Assembly: GCA_011330685.1 (NCBI GenBank)
Contig: DRPV01000112.1
Span: 1 to 38,939 of the forward strand
DNA length: 38,939 nucleotides
From: Desulfobacterales bacterium
Lineage (GTDB): Bacteria > Desulfobacterota > Desulfobulbia > Desulfobulbales > VMSU01
Direction: 5' to 3'
The notes beneath the pieces were generated by a model. That model ran no database searches. It was not told where the DNA came from and saw only the letters and a list, made by a program, of their open reading frames with translations. Below, in pieces: positions 18,706-27,921 of the stretch (the stretch's first letter is position 1; every line of letters starts with the position of its first letter). The position numbers and the translations under genes were made by a program.

Positions 18706-18807
18706 GTAAGCGTTTAACTGCCGCCATGTGCACGTTCCAATCCCGCGATTACATCGGTATATCGCGGGATTGGAACGTGTGCAGGGTGGTGTTCATGGAG
18801 CGCTTAC
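18706..18807. repeat. Hairpin element family 1, copy B
   Basis: Perfect 19-bp stem CACGTTCCAATCCCGCGAT/ATCGCGGGATTGGAACGTG with 11-nt loop, plus outer 7-bp GTAAGCG/CGCTTAC. Confidence 0.92.
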
Positions 18808-18834
18808 CCGATAAGTGACTGGAGAAGTTAACAG

Positions 18835-19638
18835 ATGGGACAGAAAAAAAACGCTAAGGTGTTCGCCATGGCCAATCAAAAGGGCGGGGTGGGAAAGACC
18901 ACGACTACGGTAAACCTGGCCTCCGCCCTTGCTCTTCTTGGCCTTAAGGTGCTGGTAATTGATTCAGACCCTCAGGGTAATGCCTCAAGCGGTCTGGGGA
19001 TAAACGCCCAACAGATGGAGCATCATCTTTATCACTGCTTTACCAACGAGGCTGATGCCGGGCAGGCTATAAGACAGGTGGACAAAGAGGGGAACCTGTT
19101 TATTCTTCCCACTCATGTCGATCTCATCGGCATCGAGGTGGAGTTGATGTCGGCGGTAAAGAGAGAGCGCTTCCTCTCCGACCTCCTGGCTCCGCTCTTG
19201 GGGTCATATGAAATAATTCTCATTGACTGCCCGCCATCCCTGGGCTTATTGACCATTAATGCCTTAACGGCGGCCGATGCCATAATTATTCCCCTTCAAT
19301 GTGAATATTACGCCCTGGAGGGGTTGAGTCAATTGGTACGTACCATCAGGCTGGTAAAAAATTCATATAACCATAAACTCTTTATTGAAGGGATTGTGCT
19401 CACTATGTATGACAGGCGTAACCGCCTTACCCATCAGGTTGCCAAAGAGGTAAAACAGCATTTTAAAACGCAGGTATATGATACGGTAATTCCAAGAAAT
19501 GTTCGTCTTAGCGAATGCCCCAGTCATGGGCTGCCGATTCATCAATACGATAAGCATTCTACCGGGGCCTTAAGCTATATGAATCTCGGTAAAGAGTTTA
19601 TTGAACGTTTAAGGGAGAGAAATCATGGCAACTCATAG
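18835..19638 (+). CDS. parA: Chromosome partitioning ATPase ParA/Soj
   Basis: MANQKGGVGKTTTTVNLASALA, DSDPQGNASSGLG and IDCPPSLGLLTINAL. Confidence 0.97.
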   Translation: MGQKKNAKVFAMANQKGGVGKTTTTVNLASALALLGLKVLVIDSDPQGNASSGLGINAQQMEHHLYHCFTNEADAGQAIRQVDKEGNLFILPTHVDLIGIEVELMSAVKRERFLSDLLAPLLGSYEIILIDCPPSLGLLTINALTAADAIIIPLQCEYYALEGLSQLVRTIRLVKNSYNHKLFIEGIVLTMYDRRNRLTHQVAKEVKQHFKTQVYDTVIPRNVRLSECPSHGLPIHQYDKHSTGALSYMNLGKEFIERLRERNHGNS

Positions 19639-20539
19639 ACTGGGAAGGGGGTTGAACGCGCTTCTTCCCGCCTCGGATAATGATGATCTCAATGCCGATT
19701 GGGGTGGAGTTGGAGAAACAAATGAGGGGCGGGGGCCATATTTTCTCTGTCCCCTGGATTTCATAATTCCCAACCCCTATCAGCCCCGCACTAATTTTAA
19801 GGAAGCGGAACTGGCCGGTCTCAGTGCCTCTATCAAGGAAAAGGGGGTCTTACAGCCCTTAATTGTGCGCCGTCTGGCAGATAATAAATATGAACTGATT
19901 GCGGGTGAGAGACGGTGGCGGGCGGCCCGTCTGGCCGAGCTTGAAAAGGTGCCGGTGTTAATTAAAGATATCTCGATATCTGACCGCCTGGAATTGGCCC
20001 TTATTGAAAATATCCAGCGCGAAGGACTAAACCCGCTTGAAGAGGCCAAGGCCTACGGCCAGTTAGTCGAGGAGTTTGGCCTTACCCAGGAAGTAGTCGC
20101 CCGGCGGGTTGGGAAGAGCCGTTCAACAATTACCAACAGTCTCAGGATATTGCAGCTTCCGGAGTATGCCAGGCAGAGTCTGGCCAATGGTGATATATCG
20201 GCTGGTCATGGCCGGGTGCTGTTAAGTCTGGAAAATGAAGCGGATATCCTTGCCCTGCATGACAGAATTATCAAAGAGAGTTTGTCTGTTCGCGAAACCG
20301 AAAAATTAGGGCGTGAGATTAAAAATAACGGTGCTAAACTTCATCAACCAGCCGCAAGGTTGAAAAAACCGGGGGCTATCCCTAACCATCATTGCCGGCG
20401 ATTTACCCAAAGCCTCAAGAATTTTTTGGGAGCAAAAAGTAAAATCGTCCAGAAGGGTAATACCGGTCGCATAGAGATTGAATATTCGTCACCAGAGGAG
20501 CTTGAGCGTTTATTGGGGCTCATCGTTAAACAAAAATGA
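19625..20539 (+). CDS. parB: Chromosome partitioning protein ParB/Spo0J
   Basis: RLGRGLNALLP, PNPYQPR, LQPLIVRR, GERRWRAARLA, IENIQREGLNPLEEA and HTH VARRVGKSRSTITNSLRILQLP. Confidence 0.97.
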   Translation: MATHRLGRGLNALLPASDNDDLNADWGGVGETNEGRGPYFLCPLDFIIPNPYQPRTNFKEAELAGLSASIKEKGVLQPLIVRRLADNKYELIAGERRWRAARLAELEKVPVLIKDISISDRLELALIENIQREGLNPLEEAKAYGQLVEEFGLTQEVVARRVGKSRSTITNSLRILQLPEYARQSLANGDISAGHGRVLLSLENEADILALHDRIIKESLSVRETEKLGREIKNNGAKLHQPAARLKKPGAIPNHHCRRFTQSLKNFLGAKSKIVQKGNTGRIEIEYSSPEELERLLGLIVKQK

Positions 20540-21324
20540 TACAAGTAAAAAGACAAATAATCCTGAACGAAAGCCTGGGAGCGGATATATACCGTTTGAG
20601 TATACAAGCGCCGGAAATTGCCGCTGCCGCCCAGGCGGGTCAGTTTATAATGGTGAAGGCCGGTATGGGATTTGATCCCTTGCTCCGCCGCCCCTTCTCT
20701 ATTCATCAGGTCGAGGGCGATGAAATCCGGATTCTCTTTAAAAGACTGGGTAAAGGAACCGCTCTCCTGAGTAAACTTAACGCGGGAGAACGATTGGATA
20801 TTCTTGGGCCGCTGGGTAATGCCTTCACCCTGAAGCAACCCCCATGCTGCCTTATTGGCGGCGGCATGGGGGTTGCTCCGCTCCTATTTCTCGCCCAAAC
20901 TATGCTGAGCAGGGGTATAACTCCCCATATTCTGTTAGGGGCAAGAAATAAAGAGGAATTAATGGCATTTCTGCCCGCTTTTCAGGCCCTGGGCTGTCCG
21001 CTGCAATATGCCACCGATGATGGAAGTATGGGGCAGCGGGGCTTTATTATTGAAGCTCTGCCGCCGCTGCTTGCGAAAGACAACAAGGTCAAATGGCAGG
21101 TGTACTCCTGTGGTCCCTACCCGATGATGCGGGCCGTGGCCGCCATTTGCCATTCCAAATGGCCCTGCCAGGTCTCCATGGAAACCATGATGGCCTGCGG
21201 TATATCCGCCTGCTTAGGCTGCACAGTCACCGCCCGAAATACTAACGAGAAAGGGGGGCAATATCTCCATGTCTGCCAGGATGGGCCTGTCTTTGCGGCT
21301 GACCGGATTGAGTGGAAATCATGA
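20536..21324 (+). CDS. pyrK: Dihydroorotate dehydrogenase electron transfer subunit
   Basis: [25 protein letters not shown], and [13 protein letters not shown] Fe-S ligand region. Confidence 0.92.
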   Translation: MIQVKRQIILNESLGADIYRLSIQAPEIAAAAQAGQFIMVKAGMGFDPLLRRPFSIHQVEGDEIRILFKRLGKGTALLSKLNAGERLDILGPLGNAFTLKQPPCCLIGGGMGVAPLLFLAQTMLSRGITPHILLGARNKEELMAFLPAFQALGCPLQYATDDGSMGQRGFIIEALPPLLAKDNKVKWQVYSCGPYPMMRAVAAICHSKWPCQVSMETMMACGISACLGCTVTARNTNEKGGQYLHVCQDGPVFAADRIEWKS

Positions 21325-22280
21325 ATAACAAAAACAACAAAAATGATAAGAATGACAGGATGCAAGATTTAAGGGTAGATATTGGTGGTGGTCTGCAACT
21401 GAAGAATCCGGTTATGACCGCCTCTGGTACCTTTGGTTATGGCCGGGAATTTGAGTCCTTTGCCGACCTTGATAATCTTGGAGCCATAGTAGTCAAGGGA
21501 ATATCGCTCAGACCCCGGCCCGGTAATCCCCCGCCCAGAATTGTAGAGACGGCCTGCGGTATGCTGAATGCCATCGGTTTGGAGAATGTCGGCTTAGAGG
21601 CCTTTATAAAAGACAAACTGCCATACCTTAAAGGTCACAAATGCCCTCTCATCGTCAATGTCCTGGGAGATAGTATTGAAGAATATCGTCATCTCGCTGC
21701 CGGCCTTGATCAGGAAGAGGGGATCAGTGCTCTTGAGCTGAATATTTCCTGCCCCAATGTCAAAAAGGGCGGTGTGGCCTTTGGCTCTCAGCCCGGCTTG
21801 GCAGAGGAATTAACCAGCACTGTACGTCAGGCAACCTCTCTGCCTCTGATTGTTAAACTATCCCCCAATGTCAGCGATATTGGAGCCATGGCCAGGGCGG
21901 CCGAGGCTGGCGGGGCAAATGCTGTTTCCTTAATCAATACCCTTATTGGCATGGCCATAGATATCAGGCTTAGAAGGCCGGTATTGGCTAATATCACCGG
22001 CGGCCTCTCCGGGCCGGCAATTAAACCGGTTGCGCTGCGCATGGTATGGCAGGCGGCGGATGCAGTTCGTATTCCTGTAATAGGTATTGGCGGCATAAGT
22101 ACATGGCAGGATGCCATGGAGTTTATCCTGGCTGGGGCCAGTGCGATCCAGGTTGGAACGGCGAATTTTTTCAACCCGGCAAGCGTTGATGAAATTCAAG
22201 CCGGTATAAGGCGTTATATGCGGGAAAATAATATTGACCAGCTCCAGAATCTCATTGGAGCCGCGAAGGGCGGAAAATGA
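21321..22280 (+). CDS. pyrD: Dihydroorotate dehydrogenase, class 1B
   Basis: [35 protein letters not shown] and [32 protein letters not shown] start overlapping the pyrK stop. Confidence 0.94.
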   Translation: MNNKNNKNDKNDRMQDLRVDIGGGLQLKNPVMTASGTFGYGREFESFADLDNLGAIVVKGISLRPRPGNPPPRIVETACGMLNAIGLENVGLEAFIKDKLPYLKGHKCPLIVNVLGDSIEEYRHLAAGLDQEEGISALELNISCPNVKKGGVAFGSQPGLAEELTSTVRQATSLPLIVKLSPNVSDIGAMARAAEAGGANAVSLINTLIGMAIDIRLRRPVLANITGGLSGPAIKPVALRMVWQAADAVRIPVIGIGGISTWQDAMEFILAGASAIQVGTANFFNPASVDEIQAGIRRYMRENNIDQLQNLIGAAKGGK

Positions 22281-22284
22281 GAGG

Positions 22285-22992
22285 ATGAATAAAAAAATGA
22301 TTTTGGACTGGTCGGAGGTTGAAACAGTACTCCTTGATATGGATGGTACTCTGCTTGATAAACATTATGATGATTATTTCTGGGAGGAATATGTACCGCG
22401 GATATTTGCGGCCCAAAATAACCTGTCCGATATGGAAGCGAGGAAGGTGTTACTGCAAACTTACAAGGCCAAAGAGGGAACACTGGATTGGACTGATCTT
22501 GATTACTGGTCGGAACAATTAAGGCTGGATATTCCCGCTTTGAAGGTAAAAATCGACCATTTAATTAAAATTCATCCCTATGTGGTTGATTTTCTTAAGT
22601 TTTTGAAAAGGGCGCGAAAACGGGTGTTTTTGGTGACAAATGCCCACAACAAGACCTTAGGCATTAAAATGAAAAAGACCGCCTTAAACGGCTATTTTGA
22701 CCGCATAATATGCGCTGAAGAGATTGGTTGCCCAAAAGAGGATCAGGACTTCTGGGAAGGACTGCGGCAGGTAATTAAATTTGACAAATCAACCACCATG
22801 CTGGCGGAGGACACCGAAAAAATTCTGCAGTCCGCCCAGCGATACGGCATTAAGCATCTTATATATGTTGCTAAGCCCAGCAGTAAACTGGCCGTCAAAA
22901 AATCTACCGAATTCAGATCAATAATTTATTTCAACGAACTGCTGGAAGAAGAGAGAGACGAATTAGGAAGGGAAAGACTCGTAAAGAAGTAA
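22285..22992 (+). CDS. HAD hydrolase, YrfG-like GMP/IMP nucleotidase
   Basis: VETVLLDMDGTLLDKHYDDYFWEEYVPRIFA and HAD motif II (VFLVTNAHNKTL) and motif IV (AEDTEKIL). Confidence 0.85.
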   Translation: MNKKMILDWSEVETVLLDMDGTLLDKHYDDYFWEEYVPRIFAAQNNLSDMEARKVLLQTYKAKEGTLDWTDLDYWSEQLRLDIPALKVKIDHLIKIHPYVVDFLKFLKRARKRVFLVTNAHNKTLGIKMKKTALNGYFDRIICAEEIGCPKEDQDFWEGLRQVIKFDKSTTMLAEDTEKILQSAQRYGIKHLIYVAKPSSKLAVKKSTEFRSIIYFNELLEEERDELGRERLVKK

Positions 22993-23024
22993 AAATAACC
23001 ACTGTACCGCAATTATCAGCAGGA

Positions 23025-23771
23025 TTAGAAGCTCATGTTGAGTTGATGCTTAACTACATAGGCGCTGCCGCCGCCGTCTAAATTAGCAGCTTGCCCCTTG
23101 GTGAAAATATCGCCGCCATCCATGTAACCAAAATTAATACTATAGGTCATATTGTGACTGAAACGAATGGCCCCGCCCAGATCCAATTGCCAGTTTGTTT
23201 TTTTCGCGCTGTCGCCGGCAACAAGCAAACCATTATCATTAAGTGATTGTTTGGTAATCGTCGATTGGGCAACGAGAAAGGCGCCATTTATCTGCAGATT
23301 AGGACTCAGGAGGTAAGCGCCGTGGATGCTAAGCCCCTTCTTCCCGGTTGAATCAAGGGGGTGGAGACTGGTATATAAATCGAGATATTCGCAGGGTAAA
23401 ATAAATACAGGCCGCAGGCCAAGATCAACCTCGGAAGTAGAGTGATACCAACCTGAGAAAACATTATTTTCTACGGCGGAGCCAGTTAAATAGGAAAGTC
23501 CGCCGCGTATATGTTTGCTACTGACAGTAGTAACAGCCTTCAGCCCCGAACTCTTTAATGAAACAACTCCCTGCCGGGCCAGAGAATTATGGCTAAACGA
23601 GGAGCCTGTCAAGGTGTTGGTGTTCTTGACCGGTAAGAGAGAAAAAGAAAAGCGCAATTCTTCCATTCCGGCTCCAGAACCTGAATTACCGGCATAGGCG
23701 TTAACGGCACACAGAGACAAAGCCGTTAGAATTGTAATAAGGGATAATTTCATACTTGCAACAGAAAACAT
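23025..23771 (-). CDS. Putative outer-membrane beta-barrel/secreted protein
   Basis: Signal-peptide-like N-terminus (MKLSLITILTALSLCAVNAYAG), alternating strand pattern, terminal Phe (HQLNMSF). Confidence 0.65.
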   Translation of the reverse strand: MFSVASMKLSLITILTALSLCAVNAYAGNSGSGAGMEELRFSFSLLPVKNTNTLTGSSFSHNSLARQGVVSLKSSGLKAVTTVSSKHIRGGLSYLTGSAVENNVFSGWYHSTSEVDLGLRPVFILPCEYLDLYTSLHPLDSTGKKGLSIHGAYLLSPNLQINGAFLVAQSTITKQSLNDNGLLVAGDSAKKTNWQLDLGGAIRFSHNMTYSINFGYMDGGDIFTKGQAANLDGGGSAYVVKHQLNMSF

Positions 23772-23907
23772 TGTAGTAAAATTAATAACTGGTAACTATC
23801 CGGCCTGATGTATAGAAGCAACTATACGGCAACATCTATGCAGAATAATTAAACCCTAACTTTTAATGTATAATATGAAGCTTATTATTGTCAAGCAGAA
23901 AAGTTGA

Positions 23908-24603
23908 TTATGGCTGCCAGCCTTGTTGGCCAATGAGGCGGACAAAGCGCACATCTTCGATGTCTTCTTCGGTAACGACTCCATCACGTTTTCGAACTAC
24001 CATTAATTTTTGACTCTGCCGATTGCCCACCGGGATAACCATTGTTCCCGGATCAGCCAGTTGAGTAAGAAGAGCGGAGGGTAAAACCGGCCCGGCAGCC
24101 GTGACAATTATCGCGTTAAAAGGGGCATAGGCCGGCCAGCCAATGGTACCATCATCTAATTTACACACCACATTTAAATAATGGAGTTGATCAAATAATC
24201 GGCGGGCCTTAACGAAGAGGGGCTTCAGGCGCTCAACTGTATAAACCTTGGCGCAAAGCTGTGAGAGAACAGCCGTCTGATAACCGCTGCCCGTACCTAT
24301 CTCCAGGACAATATGCTCCGGACGCAGATTAAGAGCCTCAGTCATCAGCCCGACGATATAGGGTTGTGATATTGTCTGGCCGGAACCGATGGGCAGAGCA
24401 TAATCGCCATAGGCCTGAGACTGCAGAGCATCTTCAACAAATAAATGGCGGGGCACCTTACCCATGGCTGTGAGAACTTGACTATCGGTCACTCCCCTGG
24501 GGATAAGCTGTTCCTCAAGCATTCGAGCCCGGGCGGTGGCGTAATTATTTCTTTTCAACGGCCTTGAGCTTATTCTTTTTAAATTGCTTGAATTGGCGCT
24601 CAT
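23908..24603 (-). CDS. pcm: Protein-L-isoaspartate O-methyltransferase
   Basis: ARMLEEQLIPRGV, LPIGSGQTISQPYIVGLM and VLEIGTGSGYQTAVLSQL; start uncertain (24633 or 24603) and overlaps the upstream lipoprotein gene. Confidence 0.92.
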   Translation of the reverse strand: MSANSSNLKRISSRPLKRNNYATARARMLEEQLIPRGVTDSQVLTAMGKVPRHLFVEDALQSQAYGDYALPIGSGQTISQPYIVGLMTEALNLRPEHIVLEIGTGSGYQTAVLSQLCAKVYTVERLKPLFVKARRLFDQLHYLNVVCKLDDGTIGWPAYAPFNAIIVTAAGPVLPSALLTQLADPGTMVIPVGNRQSQKLMVVRKRDGVVTEEDIEDVRFVRLIGQQGWQP

Positions 24604-24934
24604 TAAAGAGACGATAAACCCGGCTTTGAACAACGTTGTTTTTCAAGAAAATCTCCAGTAAATCATAATCCTCCCGCCCAAACCTATAGCCTATATAAGG
24701 GGTTTTGCGCAGCAGAGACTTATTTCCCTGAAAATAAATCCACTCCCTGCCGTCAGCAAGTTTAAGCTGATAATCAGGCGGCCCTAAATAATTCAACACC
24801 TCTTTACTGGTAGTCTGAAGAGGAATAATAAGTGAGGCGTCAGATGCCAAATGCCGCACATAGGTGGTGGAGGAACAGGCGGCAAGCATTATTCCAACAA
24901 AAACGATAAGAAATAATCTACGAACAGAATACAT
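24545..24934 (-). CDS. Small lipoprotein
   Basis: Signal sequence with LAAC lipobox (MYSVRRLFLIVFVGIMLAACSSTTYV). Confidence 0.75.
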   Translation of the reverse strand: MYSVRRLFLIVFVGIMLAACSSTTYVRHLASDASLIIPLQTTSKEVLNYLGPPDYQLKLADGREWIYFQGNKSLLRKTPYIGYRFGREDYDLLEIFLKNNVVQSRVYRLFNERQFKQFKKNKLKAVEKK

Positions 24935-25056
24935 TGATATCCTATAGCTGAATTAGTAAGACTTAATTTATAACTTATTATCCTGATCCGCACTATTTTG
25001 CAACAATTTGCGACTCAGGCTTGACCTGAAGATATTTTCTGCTTTAAGATAATTAT

Positions 25057-25107
25057 ATGAAAGTCACTTTGGCCCTGCCTGAATTTTCATGTTGCATTGT
25101 GCCTGGG
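25057..25107 (+). repeat. Family 3 element (ATGAAAGTCAC...TTTTCATGTTGCATTGTGCCTGGG)
   Basis: Aligns, with one internal gap, to the minus strand of ~38520-38582. Confidence 0.7.
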
Positions 25108-25110
25108 CAG

Positions 25111-25123
25111 CTGAACGGTTTAC
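25111..25123. repeat. Solo family 2 end variant CTGAACGGTTTAC
   Basis: Family 2 terminal 12-mer with one inserted T, directly after the family 3 element. Confidence 0.55.
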
Positions 25124-25153
25124 GTTACTTAATTACTCAAAAAGGATTCTGCC

Positions 25154-26143
25154 ATGCTTTGTCCAAAATGCGGCTATATATCATTTGACAGTCTTGATTC
25201 CTGCCCGAGCTGCAATCAAGATCTTGCTGCAACCAGGAAGACATTAAACGGCACTGCCATCATGGTAGAAGAGCAATATTTTTTAGGCTCTATTTATGGT
25301 GATAATGACCAGACAATCCAGCAGTCTACGCCCCCGGAGGAGGAGTATGATGAGCAGTCCGCGGCAGAATCCACGCCGGAAAGTGATGAATCAACTCCGC
25401 TTGATGATGCTCAGGATGAGATTTCATTTGACCTCGGGGAAATGCCTCCCCTTGACCAATCAAGCCTGGATTTGAGCGCTGACCCGGACAGCGATGACTG
25501 GCAAAAGGCTGAAGGGTCGGCGGCTCTCATGGATAATCCCTCCAATGAAGAACTAAGCCCGGCAGAGCCCGAGTCCGGCATCAGTCTTGAACCAGAACCT
25601 GCGGCTCTGAATGGGGATGATGAGGAGTTGCCGCCTGAAAACATCTCTGGCGAGGATGTGGATGCCGAGTCGATAATATCAGAAAGCCCCTTGCCTGAAA
25701 CTAAAGACGAAGACAAGAATGATGACCAGCTTACCCTTGATATAGACTCGCTCTCCCTGGAAATTGACGATATTCCTTTAGAAGAAGCGGCAGAACCGGC
25801 GGCAGAGGCGGCAGGCTCGGAGGCTATGTCTCTTGACCTGGAACAAATAGACCTCTCTGATTTGGTTCATGCCCCGCAACCTGCCTCTTCAGGCGGGGAG
25901 AATTCCGCCATCCCCCAGGCCGATGAGTCTCTTGACATAGAGGATGTCAAGATTGACGAGCAGGAATTAACCCTGGAGAGTCTGGAACCGGAGAGCGGAG
26001 CACTGGAGCTGGAATTTGATCAAGATAACCAGGAGGTGGAAAAAGCCTCTCTGGAACCGATAGATCTTAGTTTAGATATAGAATCGGCACCAGAGGAGCT
26101 TGATTTATCCCTGGATGAAATTGTAGCTACTGAAGAAAAATAA
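25154..26143 (+). CDS. Zinc-ribbon protein with long, highly acidic repetitive C-terminal region
   Basis: MLCPKCGYISFDSLDSCPSCNQDL followed by ~300 aa rich in D/E with recurring LDLS/LSLD/LTLD motifs. Confidence 0.8.
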   Translation: MLCPKCGYISFDSLDSCPSCNQDLAATRKTLNGTAIMVEEQYFLGSIYGDNDQTIQQSTPPEEEYDEQSAAESTPESDESTPLDDAQDEISFDLGEMPPLDQSSLDLSADPDSDDWQKAEGSAALMDNPSNEELSPAEPESGISLEPEPAALNGDDEELPPENISGEDVDAESIISESPLPETKDEDKNDDQLTLDIDSLSLEIDDIPLEEAAEPAAEAAGSEAMSLDLEQIDLSDLVHAPQPASSGGENSAIPQADESLDIEDVKIDEQELTLESLEPESGALELEFDQDNQEVEKASLEPIDLSLDIESAPEELDLSLDEIVATEEK

Positions 26144-26185
26144 TCGTCAGCACCCCTGAAACGTTTACCTTACCGGAGTATGGGG

Positions 26186-27592
26186 TTATTGCTCTTCAGA
26201 ATCAAACCGACCCTCACGCAAATCCCGCCCCTCAATGAAACGCTTAATGGACTCCGCTGCCATACGGCCCTGATGGACAGCCTTAGCGGCGGTCTGCGGC
26301 CCTAAAACGGCATCGCCGCCGGCAAATAACCACTCAATGTTGGTTTGCAGAGTATCGGGATCAACATCAAATGTCCCCCATTTGGTCATTGCCACATTTT
26401 CTCCGGCACCGGCGGTGGGATCTACCTTTTGGCTCACCGCCGGGATTACGGCATCGGCCTTGATCATGAAATTAGATCCCTCAATGGGTACTGGCCGGCA
26501 ACGGCCCGAGGCATCACATTCACCAAGGCGCATCTTGATGCACTCTATCTTGGATAAGCGGCCGTTGACGCCATGAATTTTAACCGGAGCCGCTAAAAAT
26601 TCAATCTTAACCCCCTCTTCCCGCAGGTGATGAATCTCCGCTTTGGCGGCAGGCATTTCGGCCATGGTACGCCGGTAAAGAATAAATACCTTGTCAGAGC
26701 CTGTACGCAGGGCTGTGCGGGCTACATCAATGGCTACATTACCGCCGCCAACCACAACCACCTCTTTGCCGAGATGGATATCTTTGCCAAGGTTGACATC
26801 ACGCAGGTAATCAACCCCGTGAATAACGCCCTCTAAATCCTCCCCCTCAATACCAAGTTTACGACTGGCATGGGCGCCGGGGCTTAAAAATACCGCCTTA
26901 AATCCCTCCTGCCGTAAGTCATCAATGGTCTTATCTATACCGATCTTGATATTATTTATTATTTCAACTCCGCAGTGTTTGAGGGCGTCAAACTCGGCAT
27001 TGATGATATGGCGGGGCAGGCGGTAAGCGGGAATACCGACACTGAGCATGCCGCCAAGAACCGGCAGAGCCTCAAATATGGTACAATGATAACCCTCATG
27101 GGCAAGGTAATAGGCTACTGCCATGCCGGCCGGGCCGGAGCCAACAATGGCGACCCGTTCCTCTTTTGGTAAAGCGCAGGTCTTGGTCATATTCATATTG
27201 TTGAGAACCATCCAGTCAACAATATAGCGTTCAAGCATGCCGATAGCCACCGGTTCGCCCTTTTTGCCGCGAATACATGACCCCTCGCACTGAAACTCAT
27301 GGGGACAGACTCTGGAACAGACTGCCGGCATCGTACTGGTCTCACGGATAACCCAGTAGGCCTCTTCAATCCGTCCCTCACGTAACAGGCGAATAAATTC
27401 CGGGATATTATTATGAATTGGGCAGCCTGTACGGCATTTAGGTTTCTTGCACTGCAGGCAGCGCTCGGCCTCCAGCATAGCGGTCTTCTCATCAAAATTA
27501 AGGGTAACCTCATCAAAATTTTTTATGCGCTCGGCTGGCGGCAATTCAACGGCCTTTTGGCGCATAATCGCAAGTCTTTCCTTTGGTTTCAT
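26186..27592 (-). CDS. gltA: NADPH-dependent glutamate synthase (homotetrameric type)/GltD-like oxidoreductase
   Basis: CLQCKKPKCRTGCPIHNNIPEFIRLL, VAIVGSGPAGMAVAYYLA and VVVVGGGNVAIDVARTALR; start at MKPKERLAIM. Confidence 0.9.
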   Translation of the reverse strand: MKPKERLAIMRQKAVELPPAERIKNFDEVTLNFDEKTAMLEAERCLQCKKPKCRTGCPIHNNIPEFIRLLREGRIEEAYWVIRETSTMPAVCSRVCPHEFQCEGSCIRGKKGEPVAIGMLERYIVDWMVLNNMNMTKTCALPKEERVAIVGSGPAGMAVAYYLAHEGYHCTIFEALPVLGGMLSVGIPAYRLPRHIINAEFDALKHCGVEIINNIKIGIDKTIDDLRQEGFKAVFLSPGAHASRKLGIEGEDLEGVIHGVDYLRDVNLGKDIHLGKEVVVVGGGNVAIDVARTALRTGSDKVFILYRRTMAEMPAAKAEIHHLREEGVKIEFLAAPVKIHGVNGRLSKIECIKMRLGECDASGRCRPVPIEGSNFMIKADAVIPAVSQKVDPTAGAGENVAMTKWGTFDVDPDTLQTNIEWLFAGGDAVLGPQTAAKAVHQGRMAAESIKRFIEGRDLREGRFDSEEQ

Positions 27593-27717
27593 CTCCACCT
27601 CCAATAAAAAAGTTTTAGTACTGGACAATTATTTTTTTTTTATATAGCCTGAATTATAAGCTGTAACTGTTCTCCCGGCACCCAACAACACGATTTTGGT
27701 GGCTGAACAAATTATCT

Positions 27718-27887
27718 GTAACCGTTCAGCTGCACCCCATTTTCGTCCGTTTCGGAGTCTTCGCTTTCCTGTCCACCTCACGTACGGGGTGTACAGACTC
27801 GGTGGCCAAAACGAACGAACCTGGAGCACATCTGAACGGTTACAGCTCATAGTTAAGGGCAATTTGTTGCCTTGGCTGAACGGTTAC
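27718..27887. repeat. Family 2 element, long copy
   Basis: Perfect 12-bp inverted ends GTAACCGTTCAG (27718-27729)/CTGAACGGTTAC (27832-27843) enclosing further inverted blocks TTCGTCCGTTT/AAACGAACGAA and GAGTC/GACTC, then a 44-bp tail ending in a second CTGAACGGTTAC. Confidence 0.92.
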
Positions 27888-27921
27888 AATTATCTTAATC
27901 CTGGAGCCCAAAAAGCTAACC

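Noticed and set aside
18193-18834. Chromosomal origin (oriC) in the plsC-parA gap
   Set aside because: Only one imperfect DnaA-box-like sequence (TTATCCATA near 18604) and no dnaA/gidA neighbours; parS alone does not define oriC.
27832-27887. CRISPR-like spacing of CTGAACGGTTAC (12-mer, 32-bp spacer)
   Set aside because: Only two repeat units per locus and the 'spacer' is nearly identical at 18287-18318, so it is part of a dispersed repeat; no cas genes.
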